From WQUF01 sp031549525 (GTDB taxonomy: Bacteria; Bacillota; Clostridia; Clostridiales; Clostridiaceae), in NCBI GenBank assembly GCA_031549525.1, contig JAVBPQ010000068.1:1-14122 (forward strand): 14,122 nt of DNA, written 5' to 3'. The notes under the pieces were generated by a model that was not told the DNA's origin, did no database searches, and worked only from the letters and a program-made list of their open reading frames with translations. Positions 7,037 through 13,531 of the stretch are shown in pieces; positions within the stretch are counted from its first letter, which is position 1; each line of letters starts with the position of its first letter. Position numbers and translations under genes: made by a program.

Positions 7037-8116
7037 ATGAAAAAAGTTTTATCTATTTTAATGACTTGTGTAATGGTTTTTGGGTTTTGCGCATGTGGAG
7101 GAGATAGCACATCGAGCAATACTACAGTAGCTCCTGCAGATACCACAGCAGTTCCTGCAGATACTACAGCAGCTACTGCAGATACTACAACGGCTTCTGC
7201 AGATACTACAATAGCTCCTGCAGATACCACCGCAAGTGATACTAGCAATGGCAAATTAGTAGTTGGTTTTGCACAAATTGGACAAGAGAGCGGATGGAGA
7301 GATGCAGAAACCAATTCAATTAAAGATACTGCTAAGGAATTAGACGTGGATTTGACTTTTTCTGATGCTCAGCAAAAACAAGAAAATCAAATAAAGGCAA
7401 TAAGAACATTTATTGAAAAGAAAGTGGATGTTATAGGTGTTGCACCTGTAGTTGAAACTGGATGGGAAACAGTGTTTAAAGAAGCAAAGGATGCAGGGAT
7501 TCCTATTGTTTTAGTAGATAGGATGGCAGATGTTTCAGACGACATGTATGCAACATTTATAGGTTCTGATTTTATCGAAGAAGGAAAAAATGCTTGTAAG
7601 GAAATGGCTACACTTTTAAACAGTGAAGGAAATATAGTTGAACTTCAAGGTACCGTTGGAGCGTCAGCTGCTACAGATCGTATGGCGGGTTTTGGAGAAG
7701 AATTAAAGAATTATCCTAATATGAAAATAGTTGCTTCTCAAACTGGAGATTTCACTCGTGCTAAAGGTAAGGAAGTAATGGAGAGCTTTTTAAAGTCCTA
7801 CACTGATATAAAAGGGCTTTATGCTCATAATGATGATATGGCATTAGGTGCTATTGAAGCTATAAAGGATGCAGGATTAAAACCAGGCGAGGATATTAAA
7901 ATAGTATCAATAGATGGAGTTGGAGATATATTCCAAGCTATGGTAGATGGAGAAACAAATGTTACTGTAGAGTGCAATCCTCTTTTAGGACCTCAATTCT
8001 TCAAAGTTTGCCAAGATTTAAAGGATGGAAAACAAGTTGAAAAATGGGTAAAATCTGAAGAAGGTATCTACAGAAGTGATACAGCAGCAGAGGATATTAC
8101 AACTAGAAAATATTAA
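7037..8116 (+). CDS. ytfQ: YtfQ-like sugar ABC transporter binding lipoprotein
   Basis: A 359-residue lipoprotein that captures sugar for the ABC importer encoded downstream. The signal peptide ends at FCAC with Cys20 as the probable lipidated residue; Phe at -3 is not the commonest lipobox residue. Residues 29-63 form five 7-residue Thr/Ala/Pro/Asp repeats acting as a flexible spacer. The binding domain begins near 71 and follows E. coli YtfQ closely: GFAQIGQESGWR, AQQKQENQIKA, APVVETGWE, VELQGTVGAS, TDRMAGF, GDFTRAKGKEVMESF, AHNDDM and IDGV. YtfQ binds galactofuranose, so a furanose-form sugar is the best guess, not proof. I chose ATG at 7037 because GGAGG (7027-7031) fits it; the in-frame GTG at 7025 overlaps that site. 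Confidence 0.92.
   Translation: MKKVLSILMTCVMVFGFCACGGDSTSSNTTVAPADTTAVPADTTAATADTTTASADTTIAPADTTASDTSNGKLVVGFAQIGQESGWRDAETNSIKDTAKELDVDLTFSDAQQKQENQIKAIRTFIEKKVDVIGVAPVVETGWETVFKEAKDAGIPIVLVDRMADVSDDMYATFIGSDFIEEGKNACKEMATLLNSEGNIVELQGTVGASAATDRMAGFGEELKNYPNMKIVASQTGDFTRAKGKEVMESFLKSYTDIKGLYAHNDDMALGAIEAIKDAGLKPGEDIKIVSIDGVGDIFQAMVDGETNVTVECNPLLGPQFFKVCQDLKDGKQVEKWVKSEEGIYRSDTAAEDITTRKY
7121..7225 (+). repeat. Five tandem 21-bp repeats encoding a Thr/Ala/Pro linker
   Basis: Five consecutive 21-bp units (starting at 7121, 7142, 7163, 7184 and 7205) each begin with ACT or ACC followed by ACA and end in GCAGAT, with CTGCAG near the end of every unit. A partial sixth copy follows to 7240. They encode TT-x-A/V-P/T/S-A-D between the lipid anchor and the binding domain. 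The 21-bp period keeps the frame, so copy number could change without disrupting the gene. Confidence 0.9.
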
Positions 8117-8139
8117 AAGTAGAAAATATTAAATATTTT

Positions 8140-8185
8140 AAGGCGACTTATCAGGCATTTATGGTGAGCTGGGAGCCGCCTTTTT
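8140..8185 (+). terminator. Internal hairpin, probable leaky terminator after the binding-protein gene
   Basis: AAGGCG (8140-8145) pairs with CGCCTT (8177-8182). Inside it CTTATCA (8147-8153) can pair with TGGTGAG (8162-8168) using G-U pairs, leaving a bulge on the 3' side. T5 at 8181-8185 follows. It lies 26 bases before the ATPase start with no clear promoter between, so it likely lets some transcription through and gives more binding protein than membrane components. It could also stabilise the upstream mRNA 3' end. Confidence 0.6.
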
Positions 8186-8210
8186 ATAATATAAAGAGGG
8201 AGGTTAAATT

Positions 8211-9755
8211 GTGGATGAAGACAATGTAATACTTAAAGCAGAAAATATTCATAAGTCTTTTCCTGGGGTTTATGCGCTTTCTGGAGTGAATTTTTACTTA
8301 AGAAAAGGTGAGATACACGCTCTTTTAGGAGAAAATGGAGCAGGAAAATCTACCTTGATTAAGGTTATAACAGGAGTGCATCCTTTTAATAAGGGGCAAA
8401 TCCTGTTTGATAAAGAAGATTTTAATCCAAAGTCACCTCAAAATGCACAAGATATGGGAATAAGTACCGTATATCAAGAAGTAAATCTTTGTCCTAATCT
8501 ATCAATTGCTGAAAATATTTTTATAGGAAGAATGAGCAGTAAAAAAAAGTTATTTTTTAACTTCGTCAATTGGAAGGAAATGAATAAAAATGCTACAGAA
8601 CTGCTTAAGCAATTAGATGTGGATATAGATGTGACAAAGACTCTTGATAACTATTCAGTAGCTATACAACAGATGGTTGCAATTGCAAGATCGATAAGCA
8701 TATCAGCAAAAGTCCTCATTTTAGATGAACCTACATCTAGCTTAAATCAAATGGAAGTCAAAAAGTTATTTAAGATCATGAATAAACTTAAAGCTCAAGG
8801 GATGGGAATCATTTTTGTAACTCATTTTTTAGACCAGGTCTATGAAGTTTCTGATAGAATAACAGTTTTAAGAAATGGTAAACTTGTAGGAGAATATAAA
8901 ACATCTGAGCTTAAAAAGATAGATTTAATAGGCAAGATGATAGGTAAGGAATACGAAGGATTTATCGCAACTAAAAATATAAAAGATAAAGAAGATAAAA
9001 AGGATTTATTTATAGAAGTAAATGGGATAACTTCTATAGAACTTCCAAATGAAATATCTCTTTTAATAAATAAAGGTGAGGTTCTTGGACTTAGCGGTCT
9101 TCTAGGGTCTGGAAGGACTGAATTATCAAAAGCATTGTTTGGTGTGGATAAGATTGATTCAGGAGAGATAAAAAAAGGTGGAGAGCTTAAAAGGTTAAAT
9201 AAGCCTATTGATGCAATAAGAGATGGTATTGGATATTGCTCTGAAGATAGAAAAGCTTATGGTATTGTAGGGGATTTAAGCATAAGATCTAATATTATTT
9301 TAGCCCTTCAAGCGAAAAAAGGCATGTTTAATTTTATAGACTATAAAGAACAAGAAAAGATAGCAGACAAATATATAGATTTGCTTAAGATTAAGACACC
9401 ATCTAAGGATCAGCTGATAAAGAATCTAAGCGGAGGAAATCAGCAAAAGGTCATCCTTGCAAGATGGCTTGCGATAAATCCTGAGCTTTTAATATTAGAT
9501 GAGCCTACAAGAGGTATAGATATAGGAACAAAGGCAGAAATTCAAAAGCTCGTGATAAAGCTTTCAGAAGAAGGGATGAGCATTATATTTATATCATCAG
9601 AAATCGATGAAATGGTTAGAAGCTGTTCTAGAATTGTGGTTTTACACGAGAAAAAATTAGTTGGTGAACTTTTTGAAGATGAAATAAATGAAAATACCAT
9701 AATGAAGATAATTGCAGGAGGGGTCTTGGATGAAAATACTCAAAAAGATATATGA
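8211..9755 (+). CDS. ytfR: Sugar ABC transporter ATPase, two fused nucleotide-binding domains (YtfR-like)
   Basis: A 514-residue cytosolic ATPase energising sugar import. Domain 1 has Walker A GENGAGKST (40-48), Walker B VLILDEPTSSL (168-178) and switch His205. Its signature region reads NYSVAIQQ (147-154), a departure from LSGGQ that is usual in this RbsA/MglA-type family. Domain 2 has a degenerate Walker A, GLLGSGRTE (296-304), but an intact LSGGNQQ signature (406-412) and LLILDEP (426-432), plus the family block YCSEDRK (342-348). This asymmetric pattern is the family norm. GTG at 8211 is the start, with GAGGGAGGT at 8196-8204. The 3' end overlaps the first permease gene by 26 bases, indicating coupled translation. 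Confidence 0.94.
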   Translation: MDEDNVILKAENIHKSFPGVYALSGVNFYLRKGEIHALLGENGAGKSTLIKVITGVHPFNKGQILFDKEDFNPKSPQNAQDMGISTVYQEVNLCPNLSIAENIFIGRMSSKKKLFFNFVNWKEMNKNATELLKQLDVDIDVTKTLDNYSVAIQQMVAIARSISISAKVLILDEPTSSLNQMEVKKLFKIMNKLKAQGMGIIFVTHFLDQVYEVSDRITVLRNGKLVGEYKTSELKKIDLIGKMIGKEYEGFIATKNIKDKEDKKDLFIEVNGITSIELPNEISLLINKGEVLGLSGLLGSGRTELSKALFGVDKIDSGEIKKGGELKRLNKPIDAIRDGIGYCSEDRKAYGIVGDLSIRSNIILALQAKKGMFNFIDYKEQEKIADKYIDLLKIKTPSKDQLIKNLSGGNQQKVILARWLAINPELLILDEPTRGIDIGTKAEIQKLVIKLSEEGMSIIFISSEIDEMVRSCSRIVVLHEKKLVGELFEDEINENTIMKIIAGGVLDENTQKDI

Positions 9756-10767
9756 ATCTAAAATATTTATACCCTTAGCTTCGCTTTTAATTTTGCTTAT
9801 ATTTAATGGAATTTTCACAAAAGGTTTTTTTGTTCTTCAAATTAAAGAAGGGCATCTTTATGGAAGAATCATAGATATATTAAAGAATGTAGCTCCTCTC
9901 GCACTTTTATCCATAGGTTTGACTTTGGTAATAGCAACAGGAGGTACTGATATATCTGTAGGTTCAGTTATGGCTATTTCTGGTGCAATAGCGTGTAGTA
10001 TACTTACTAAAAAACCACCATTTTTAAATGGGAGTTTATTTTTTGCTGTAATATTTGCTATGGCATCTGGAGCACTTTGTGGAATTTGGAACGGTTTTCT
10101 TGTTGCTAAAATAAAGATTCAGCCTATTATAGCAACTTTAATACTTATGACTGCAGGGAGAGGAATTGCTCAGCTTATTACAAATGGGAAGATAATAAGG
10201 ATAAATCAAGCTGTACATGTAAATGAGTATTATTTTTTAGGTTCAGGATATCTATTTGGAATTCCATTTGCAATTTTTATAGTTTTATTCATATTTGGAG
10301 TTATGATGTTTTTTGTAAAGAAGACTGCATTTGGATTGTTTCTTGAATCTCTTGGAATAAATTCTAATTCTAGTGATTATTCTGGGATAAATGTTGGATT
10401 TATGAAAATAATAGTATTTGCTATTTCAGGGCTTATGGCTGCGATTTCTGGAATACTCGTATCGTCTAGCATAAAATCTGCTGATGCTAATAATGCAGGA
10501 CTTTTTTTTGAACTCGATGCTATCCTCTCTGTAGCAATAGGAGGAAATTCACTAGCAGGAGGGAAATTTTCAATACCTGCAAGTTTAATTGGGGCACTAG
10601 TAATTCAAACTCTCACTACTACAATTTATGCAATGGGGGTGCCTCCTGAGATTATATCTCTTGTAAAAGCATTTGTGGTAATAATCATTTGCCTATTCCA
10701 GTCAAAAGAATTTGGCCTTATCTTTGTAAATATCTTTAAAAAGAGAGGACGACTGAATAATGAGTAG
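9730..10767 (+). CDS. ytfT: Sugar ABC transporter permease (YtfT-like)
   Basis: A 345-residue polytopic membrane protein of the ribose/galactofuranose permease family (BPD_transp_2). It has multiple hydrophobic segments, ATGGTDISVGSVMAISGA at about 69-86, the loop KIKIQPIIATLILMTAGRG, and near the C-terminus ADANNAGLFFELDAILSVAIGG. These blocks and the N-terminal HLYGRIIDILKNVAPLALL segment match E. coli YtfT well. It would pair with the second permease to form the membrane channel. ATG at 9730 is preceded by GGAGGGG (9717-9723) six bases away; an in-frame TTG at 9712 lies ahead of that site and was rejected. It ends eight bases inside the next gene. Confidence 0.92.
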   Translation: MKILKKIYESKIFIPLASLLILLIFNGIFTKGFFVLQIKEGHLYGRIIDILKNVAPLALLSIGLTLVIATGGTDISVGSVMAISGAIACSILTKKPPFLNGSLFFAVIFAMASGALCGIWNGFLVAKIKIQPIIATLILMTAGRGIAQLITNGKIIRINQAVHVNEYYFLGSGYLFGIPFAIFIVLFIFGVMMFFVKKTAFGLFLESLGINSNSSDYSGINVGFMKIIVFAISGLMAAISGILVSSSIKSADANNAGLFFELDAILSVAIGGNSLAGGKFSIPASLIGALVIQTLTTTIYAMGVPPEIISLVKAFVVIIICLFQSKEFGLIFVNIFKKRGRLNNE

Positions 10768-11746
10768 ATTTAATAAGATATTTTTAAATAAAAATTTTTC
10801 TATGATAGTCACCTTGGTTTTATTTATAATCCTCTTTATAATAGGCTCCATTTCTTATGAAGGATTTTATTCTGTTCAAGTTTTTTTAAATCTATTTATA
10901 GATAATGCCTATCTTATTATAGTCAGTGTGGGCATAACTTTTGTGCTCATAAGCGGAGGAATAGATATTTCTGTTAGCTCTTTAGTAGCTTTTGTAGGGG
11001 TTTTTTCTGCTTTTTTGCTTCAAAAGGGTTATAATGGCTTTTTAGTGATGCTCCTTATGCTCCTCATAGGGTCATTTGGTGGTTTTATTATAGGGGTAAT
11101 GGTGAACAATTTTAAAATACAACCATTTATAGTTACCCTCGCATTTCAATTTCTTTATAGAGGGCTTTGTTATGTCATAAGCACTGATTCTATAAGCATA
11201 ACAAATGAAACCTATACAAAAATTGCTAACTATCAAATCAAGCTATTGCCTTATGCTAAAATATCTATAAGCGTTGTCATTGCAATCGTTGTAGTCATAA
11301 TTGCTGCAATAGTTTTGAAATTTTCAAAATTTGGACGTAATATATATGCTGCTGGAGGAAGCGAGCAATCTGCTTCTTTGATGGGTCTTCCTGTTATAAG
11401 GACTAAAATTTGTGTCTATATCGTAAGCGGTTTTTGTTCTGCTCTTGGGGGAATAGTATTTAGCTTTTATTCTCTTTCAGGATATGGGCTTCAGAATATA
11501 GGCATGGAAATGGATGCTATTGCATCAAGTGTTATTGGGGGAACACTTATAACTGGTGGCGTAGGGAATGTGTTTGGTACCATGATTGGAACTTTAATAC
11601 AAGGAGTTATTCAGACTATAATAATATTCCAGGGAAATTTAAGCTCCTGGTGGACAAAGGTTGCAGTAGCATCTCTTTTGTGCATATTTATAGTATTTCA
11701 AAGGCTTATAGCTCTAAAGAGCGAAAGGCAAAAAAGCAGGATATAA
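10760..11746 (+). CDS. yjfF: Sugar ABC transporter permease (YjfF-like)
   Basis: A 328-residue polytopic membrane protein, the second permease of the importer. It shows the family block SGGIDISVSSLVAFVGVF (about 65-82), where Ser73 replaces the Gly present in the other permease. KIQPFIVTLAFQFLYRG, GMEMDAIASSVIGGTL, TGGVGNVFGT and LSSWWTKV near the end are characteristic of YjfF. The gene overlaps the previous stop by eight bases, with GAGAGGA (10743-10749) as ribosome binding site. It is the last gene of the operon; I see no convincing terminator in the 121 bases before the next start. Confidence 0.92.
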   Translation: MSRFNKIFLNKNFSMIVTLVLFIILFIIGSISYEGFYSVQVFLNLFIDNAYLIIVSVGITFVLISGGIDISVSSLVAFVGVFSAFLLQKGYNGFLVMLLMLLIGSFGGFIIGVMVNNFKIQPFIVTLAFQFLYRGLCYVISTDSISITNETYTKIANYQIKLLPYAKISISVVIAIVVVIIAAIVLKFSKFGRNIYAAGGSEQSASLMGLPVIRTKICVYIVSGFCSALGGIVFSFYSLSGYGLQNIGMEMDAIASSVIGGTLITGGVGNVFGTMIGTLIQGVIQTIIIFQGNLSSWWTKVAVASLLCIFIVFQRLIALKSERQKSRI

Positions 11747-11809
11747 AAACTAAGTTCCTCATATAATTTAGAAGATTTATAAAACAATATTTATATTTAC
11801 AAAATAAGG

Positions 11810-11838
11810 TTTAAATTACTGTATAAATATGTTATAAT
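11810..11838 (+). promoter_or_regulatory. Promoter of the DUF4367-like gene
   Basis: A perfect TATAAT (11833-11838) is preceded by TG at 11830-11831, making an extended -10. TTTAAA (11810-11815) at 17 bases is a weak -35, as often tolerated with an extended -10. Start of transcription would be near 11845. Confidence 0.7.
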
Positions 11839-11867
11839 ATTTTAAATCACTATTTGGAGGGATTTAA

Positions 11868-12428
11868 ATGGAAAGTTATCTAATTTCGTTAATTGTACTT
11901 GCGACTATTACTATCCATGTTACTATTCCCAAAATTACTATAAGCATCCCAAGAAGCGCTTATAGTAATTATACGAATATAAAAACTCCTGATAAAAGTT
12001 CAAATGTTCAAGTTCCAAGTCCCATGGCTGAGTACGATAGCCTGGAAGCTTTATCAAAGGGTGTTGGTTTTGATGTATTAGAGCCAAAAGCTTTAACAGC
12101 AGGTGGCTATGATGTTAGATTTTCATCAATCAATAATAAAATAGCACAAATCGATTATATGCGTGAACCTGGCAGCGATTATTCTGTAACTGGCGATTCT
12201 ACTTATCGCATGAAAAAAGCTGAATCTATAGATGAAGATATAAGCGGTGACTATACAAACTATTCTCAAATAGAAAAAGTAACTGGTGAGATACCAGCTA
12301 CATTAAAAGGAGAAAATGACCTCTTCAATCTTGCTATATGGACGAAAGATGGTTTTTCTCATTCTATATACCTTGAAAATGGTGTATCTGAAGAAGATTT
12401 TATTATTATAATTAAAAGCGTGTATTAA
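11868..12428 (+). CDS. Membrane-anchored DUF4367-like protein
   Basis: A 186-residue protein with one N-terminal hydrophobic segment (about 4-20) and no lipobox, so it is probably anchored with the rest outside the cell. Residues from about 58 to the end resemble DUF4367: SLEALSKGVGFDVLEPKAL at the start, a central RMKKAE and DISGDYTNY stretch, then LAIWTKDGFSHSIYLENGVSEEDF. In other Firmicutes this domain often occurs in exported proteins and some anti-sigma-factor-like proteins; no biochemical role is known to me. GGAGGG (11856-11861) fits the ATG. It has its own promoter and terminator, so it is not part of the sugar operon. Confidence 0.75.
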   Translation: MESYLISLIVLATITIHVTIPKITISIPRSAYSNYTNIKTPDKSSNVQVPSPMAEYDSLEALSKGVGFDVLEPKALTAGGYDVRFSSINNKIAQIDYMREPGSDYSVTGDSTYRMKKAESIDEDISGDYTNYSQIEKVTGEIPATLKGENDLFNLAIWTKDGFSHSIYLENGVSEEDFIIIIKSVY

Positions 12429-12442
12429 TTATAAAAGATGTG

Positions 12443-12481
12443 AATCCTTCTGTGATATTGTTATCATAGAAGGATTTTTTT
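12443..12481 (+). terminator. Intrinsic terminator of the DUF4367-like gene
   Basis: A 15-bp hairpin (12443-12457 with 12462-12476) contains a single G-U pair. Its loop is TTGT, and a T-run follows to 12481. The stem begins with AATCCTTCT and ends with AGAAGGATT. Confidence 0.9.
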
Positions 12482-12544
12482 ATTTTTTATTCTAAAATGC
12501 GATAAGGATACTCCTACCTTTTTAAGTAATAAGAGGAATTATTG

Positions 12545-12574
12545 TTTACTTTTAGGAAAGTAATAAATTATAAT
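12545..12574 (+). promoter_or_regulatory. Promoter of the small-peptide transcript with a palindrome in its spacer
   Basis: TTTACT (12545-12550) and a perfect TATAAT (12569-12574) are 18 bases apart. A perfect 7-bp inverted repeat, TTACTTT (12546-12552) and AAAGTAA (12557-12563), covers the -35 and the spacer and is a plausible repressor site. Transcription would start near 12581, leaving a leader of about 146 bases. Confidence 0.65.
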
Positions 12575-12590
12575 TAATTTAAGAAAAAAC

Positions 12591-12726
12591 TGTTCTTTAA
12601 AGTACTCTTAGAACATAGCGAGTATATTCCCTATGTTGGGCTGCTATTAAATAGCATATAGTGATTACATTAGGTGAGGTGCGAATTTCCTATAAGAGTG
12701 GTGGGTAGTTGATTGGAGGTGAAAAT
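12591..12726 (+). ncRNA. Structured leader RNA of unknown class
   Basis: The leader folds on paper into a multibranch junction. The closing stem is ACTCTTA (12604-12610) with TAAGAGT (12693-12699). It encloses AACATAG (12612-12618) with CTATGTT (12631-12637), TGCTAT (12642-12647) with ATAGCA (12651-12656), and a short TAGG (12671-12674) with CCTA (12689-12692). TGTTCT (12591-12596) can alternatively pair with AGAACA (12610-12615), which would compete with the closing stem and the first inner stem. TTAGGTGAGG recalls the start of the magnesium M-box, but the rest of that motif is missing. The ribosome binding site GGAGGTGA (12715-12722) lies just after the closing stem. Confidence 0.4.
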
Positions 12727-12858
12727 ATGATTCAATTTGAATTTTTTCTTATACAGATATATGGATATATAAAAGTAATGTTGAGTAATATTATTACATT
12801 AGTTCCAAGTATAGTGATTTCGTTAATTATCTTTGAAAAAATAAAAAGAAAATTATAA
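12727..12858 (+). CDS. Small hydrophobic membrane peptide (43 residues)
   Basis: A 43-codon gene, begun by ATG with a near-perfect GGAGGTGA (12715-12722) at ideal spacing. The peptide starts MIQFEFFLIQ, has one likely membrane-spanning stretch (about 19-36, NIITLVPSIVISLIIFEK) and ends with a basic tail, KIKRKL. A promoter and long leader precede it, which argues that it is a real gene. Single-span peptides with basic tails include type I toxins and small regulatory membrane proteins; the sequence matches no family I recognise, so the role is open. Confidence 0.6.
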   Translation: MIQFEFFLIQIYGYIKVMLSNIITLVPSIVISLIIFEKIKRKL

Positions 12859-12910
12859 TTATAGGTAATACCTCATATCCATCAAATTAAGAAAAAGTAT
12901 TGGTATTGCA

Positions 12911-12930
12911 CTGGGGACAGAAGTCTCCCA
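12911..12930. repeat. Isolated GGGGAC hairpin, possible REP-like element
   Basis: TGGGGAC (12912-12918) pairs with GTCTCCCA (12923-12930), with loop AGAA and one bulged C. The form GGGGACAG followed by its complement recalls short REP-like palindromes associated with IS200-like transposases. Only one copy is seen in the window, so the assignment is weak. Confidence 0.3.
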
Positions 12931-12971
12931 TCTTCTATAGGCTAATCTTGACCCACATATAATATTTTCTA

Positions 12972-13003
12972 GGGAGAGCTTATTATTTTCTAAAAGCTCT
13001 CCC
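12972..13003. terminator. Strong hairpin without a clear U-tract
   Basis: GGGAGAGCTT (12972-12981) and AAGCTCTCCC (12994-13003) form a perfect 10-bp stem with a 12-base loop. Plus-strand transcription would be followed only by TTGTCAATTATTAT, and the minus-strand side by TAGAAAATATT. It may end the small-peptide transcript weakly or be a different structural element. Confidence 0.4.
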
Positions 13004-13091
13004 TTGTCAATTATTATAAAATTTATTAGTTTCAAGATTAAAAATGGCTGGATTAAAACAGCTTAAACCTCCTTGAACAAGTAATTTATCT

Positions 13092-13350
13092 TTAAGTGGA
13101 TAGATAAAAATTCATTATACATGTTGTTTCAACTGTCTCATCTTTTGTTGTATATGTTATTGATAAATATTTGTTAATTAATCTTTCATCTACAGGTATA
13201 GCTGAAATTTGAATGATTTTTAAATTTTCATATTTAAACTTGTATGTAATTAGGGATACAGGCGGATAATTACAATTAACTATTCTCAAGGGAATTCTCT
13301 AAAATAGTATTTAATTTTTTATCAAATTTAATTGTAACTGTTTTAGTTAC
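13092..13350 (-). pseudogene. Decayed small gene, frameshifted, unknown family
   Basis: Two overlapping minus-strand frames look like parts of one protein. Frame A (13350 down to TAA at 13276) reads VTKTVTIKFDKKLNTILENS and lacks a usable start, although an ATG lies just upstream at 13361 in another frame. Frame B (13289 down to 13092) contains NCNYPPVSLITYKFKYENL and a regular Thr-rich end, but begins only with TTG and has an in-frame stop just upstream and no ribosome binding site. A one-base shift around 13276-13295 would join them. The function is not recognised. A random pair of open frames cannot be ruled out. Confidence 0.35.
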
Positions 13351-13460
13351 CTAGATTTCATACAAGTCACTGTTGATTATTTATTAGCTTATATGTGCCA
13401 AGACCCCTAATTCTTTTCGTTTTAATCTAAATTTAAAAATAATTAAAAAATCCAAAATTA

Positions 13461-13500
13461 AGTACTTAATATTGTACTTTTTGTTATTTTACTATATAAT
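13461..13500 (+). promoter_or_regulatory. Antitoxin promoter with YefM-like paired GTAC operator
   Basis: TATAAT (13495-13500) is a perfect -10, with TTGTAC (13472-13477) 17 bases upstream. Two palindromic cores, AGTACT (13461-13466) and TTGTAC/TGTACT (around 13472-13478), have their GTAC centres exactly 12 bases apart; the second is the -35 itself. The E. coli YefM-YoeB operator uses two TGTACA cores with the same 12-bp centre spacing, so autorepression of the antitoxin gene is likely. Confidence 0.7.
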
Positions 13501-13531
13501 AATTATATAAATAAGTTTCGGAGGGATTAGA

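Larger units (their letters stand above)
12859..13531. other. Gene-poor spacer with hairpins and a decayed gene
   Basis: No intact gene is visible. It holds two isolated hairpins (12911-12930 and 12972-13003), a broken minus-strand reading frame (13092-13350) and the promoter-operator of the antitoxin gene (13461-13500). The A/T-rich stretch at about 13362-13455 shows nothing I can support. The mixture suggests a region that has gained and lost small genes. Confidence 0.6.

Noticed and set aside
7012..7314. Minus-strand 100-codon frame with repetitive Val/Ser/Ala
   Set aside because: It is the complement of the 21-bp tandem repeat in the binding-protein gene, and the repetition explains the absence of stops.
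12660..12726. M-box magnesium riboswitch, suggested by TTAGGTGAGG
   Set aside because: In the M-box this segment lies near the 5' side of the closing stem and is followed by a conserved GCTGCTGCCC-like stretch; here it is near the 3' side and the rest is absent.
13060..13080. AGGAGG-like ribosome binding site on the minus strand (complement of about 13070-13075)
   Set aside because: No start codon follows at usable spacing with a sustained reading frame.
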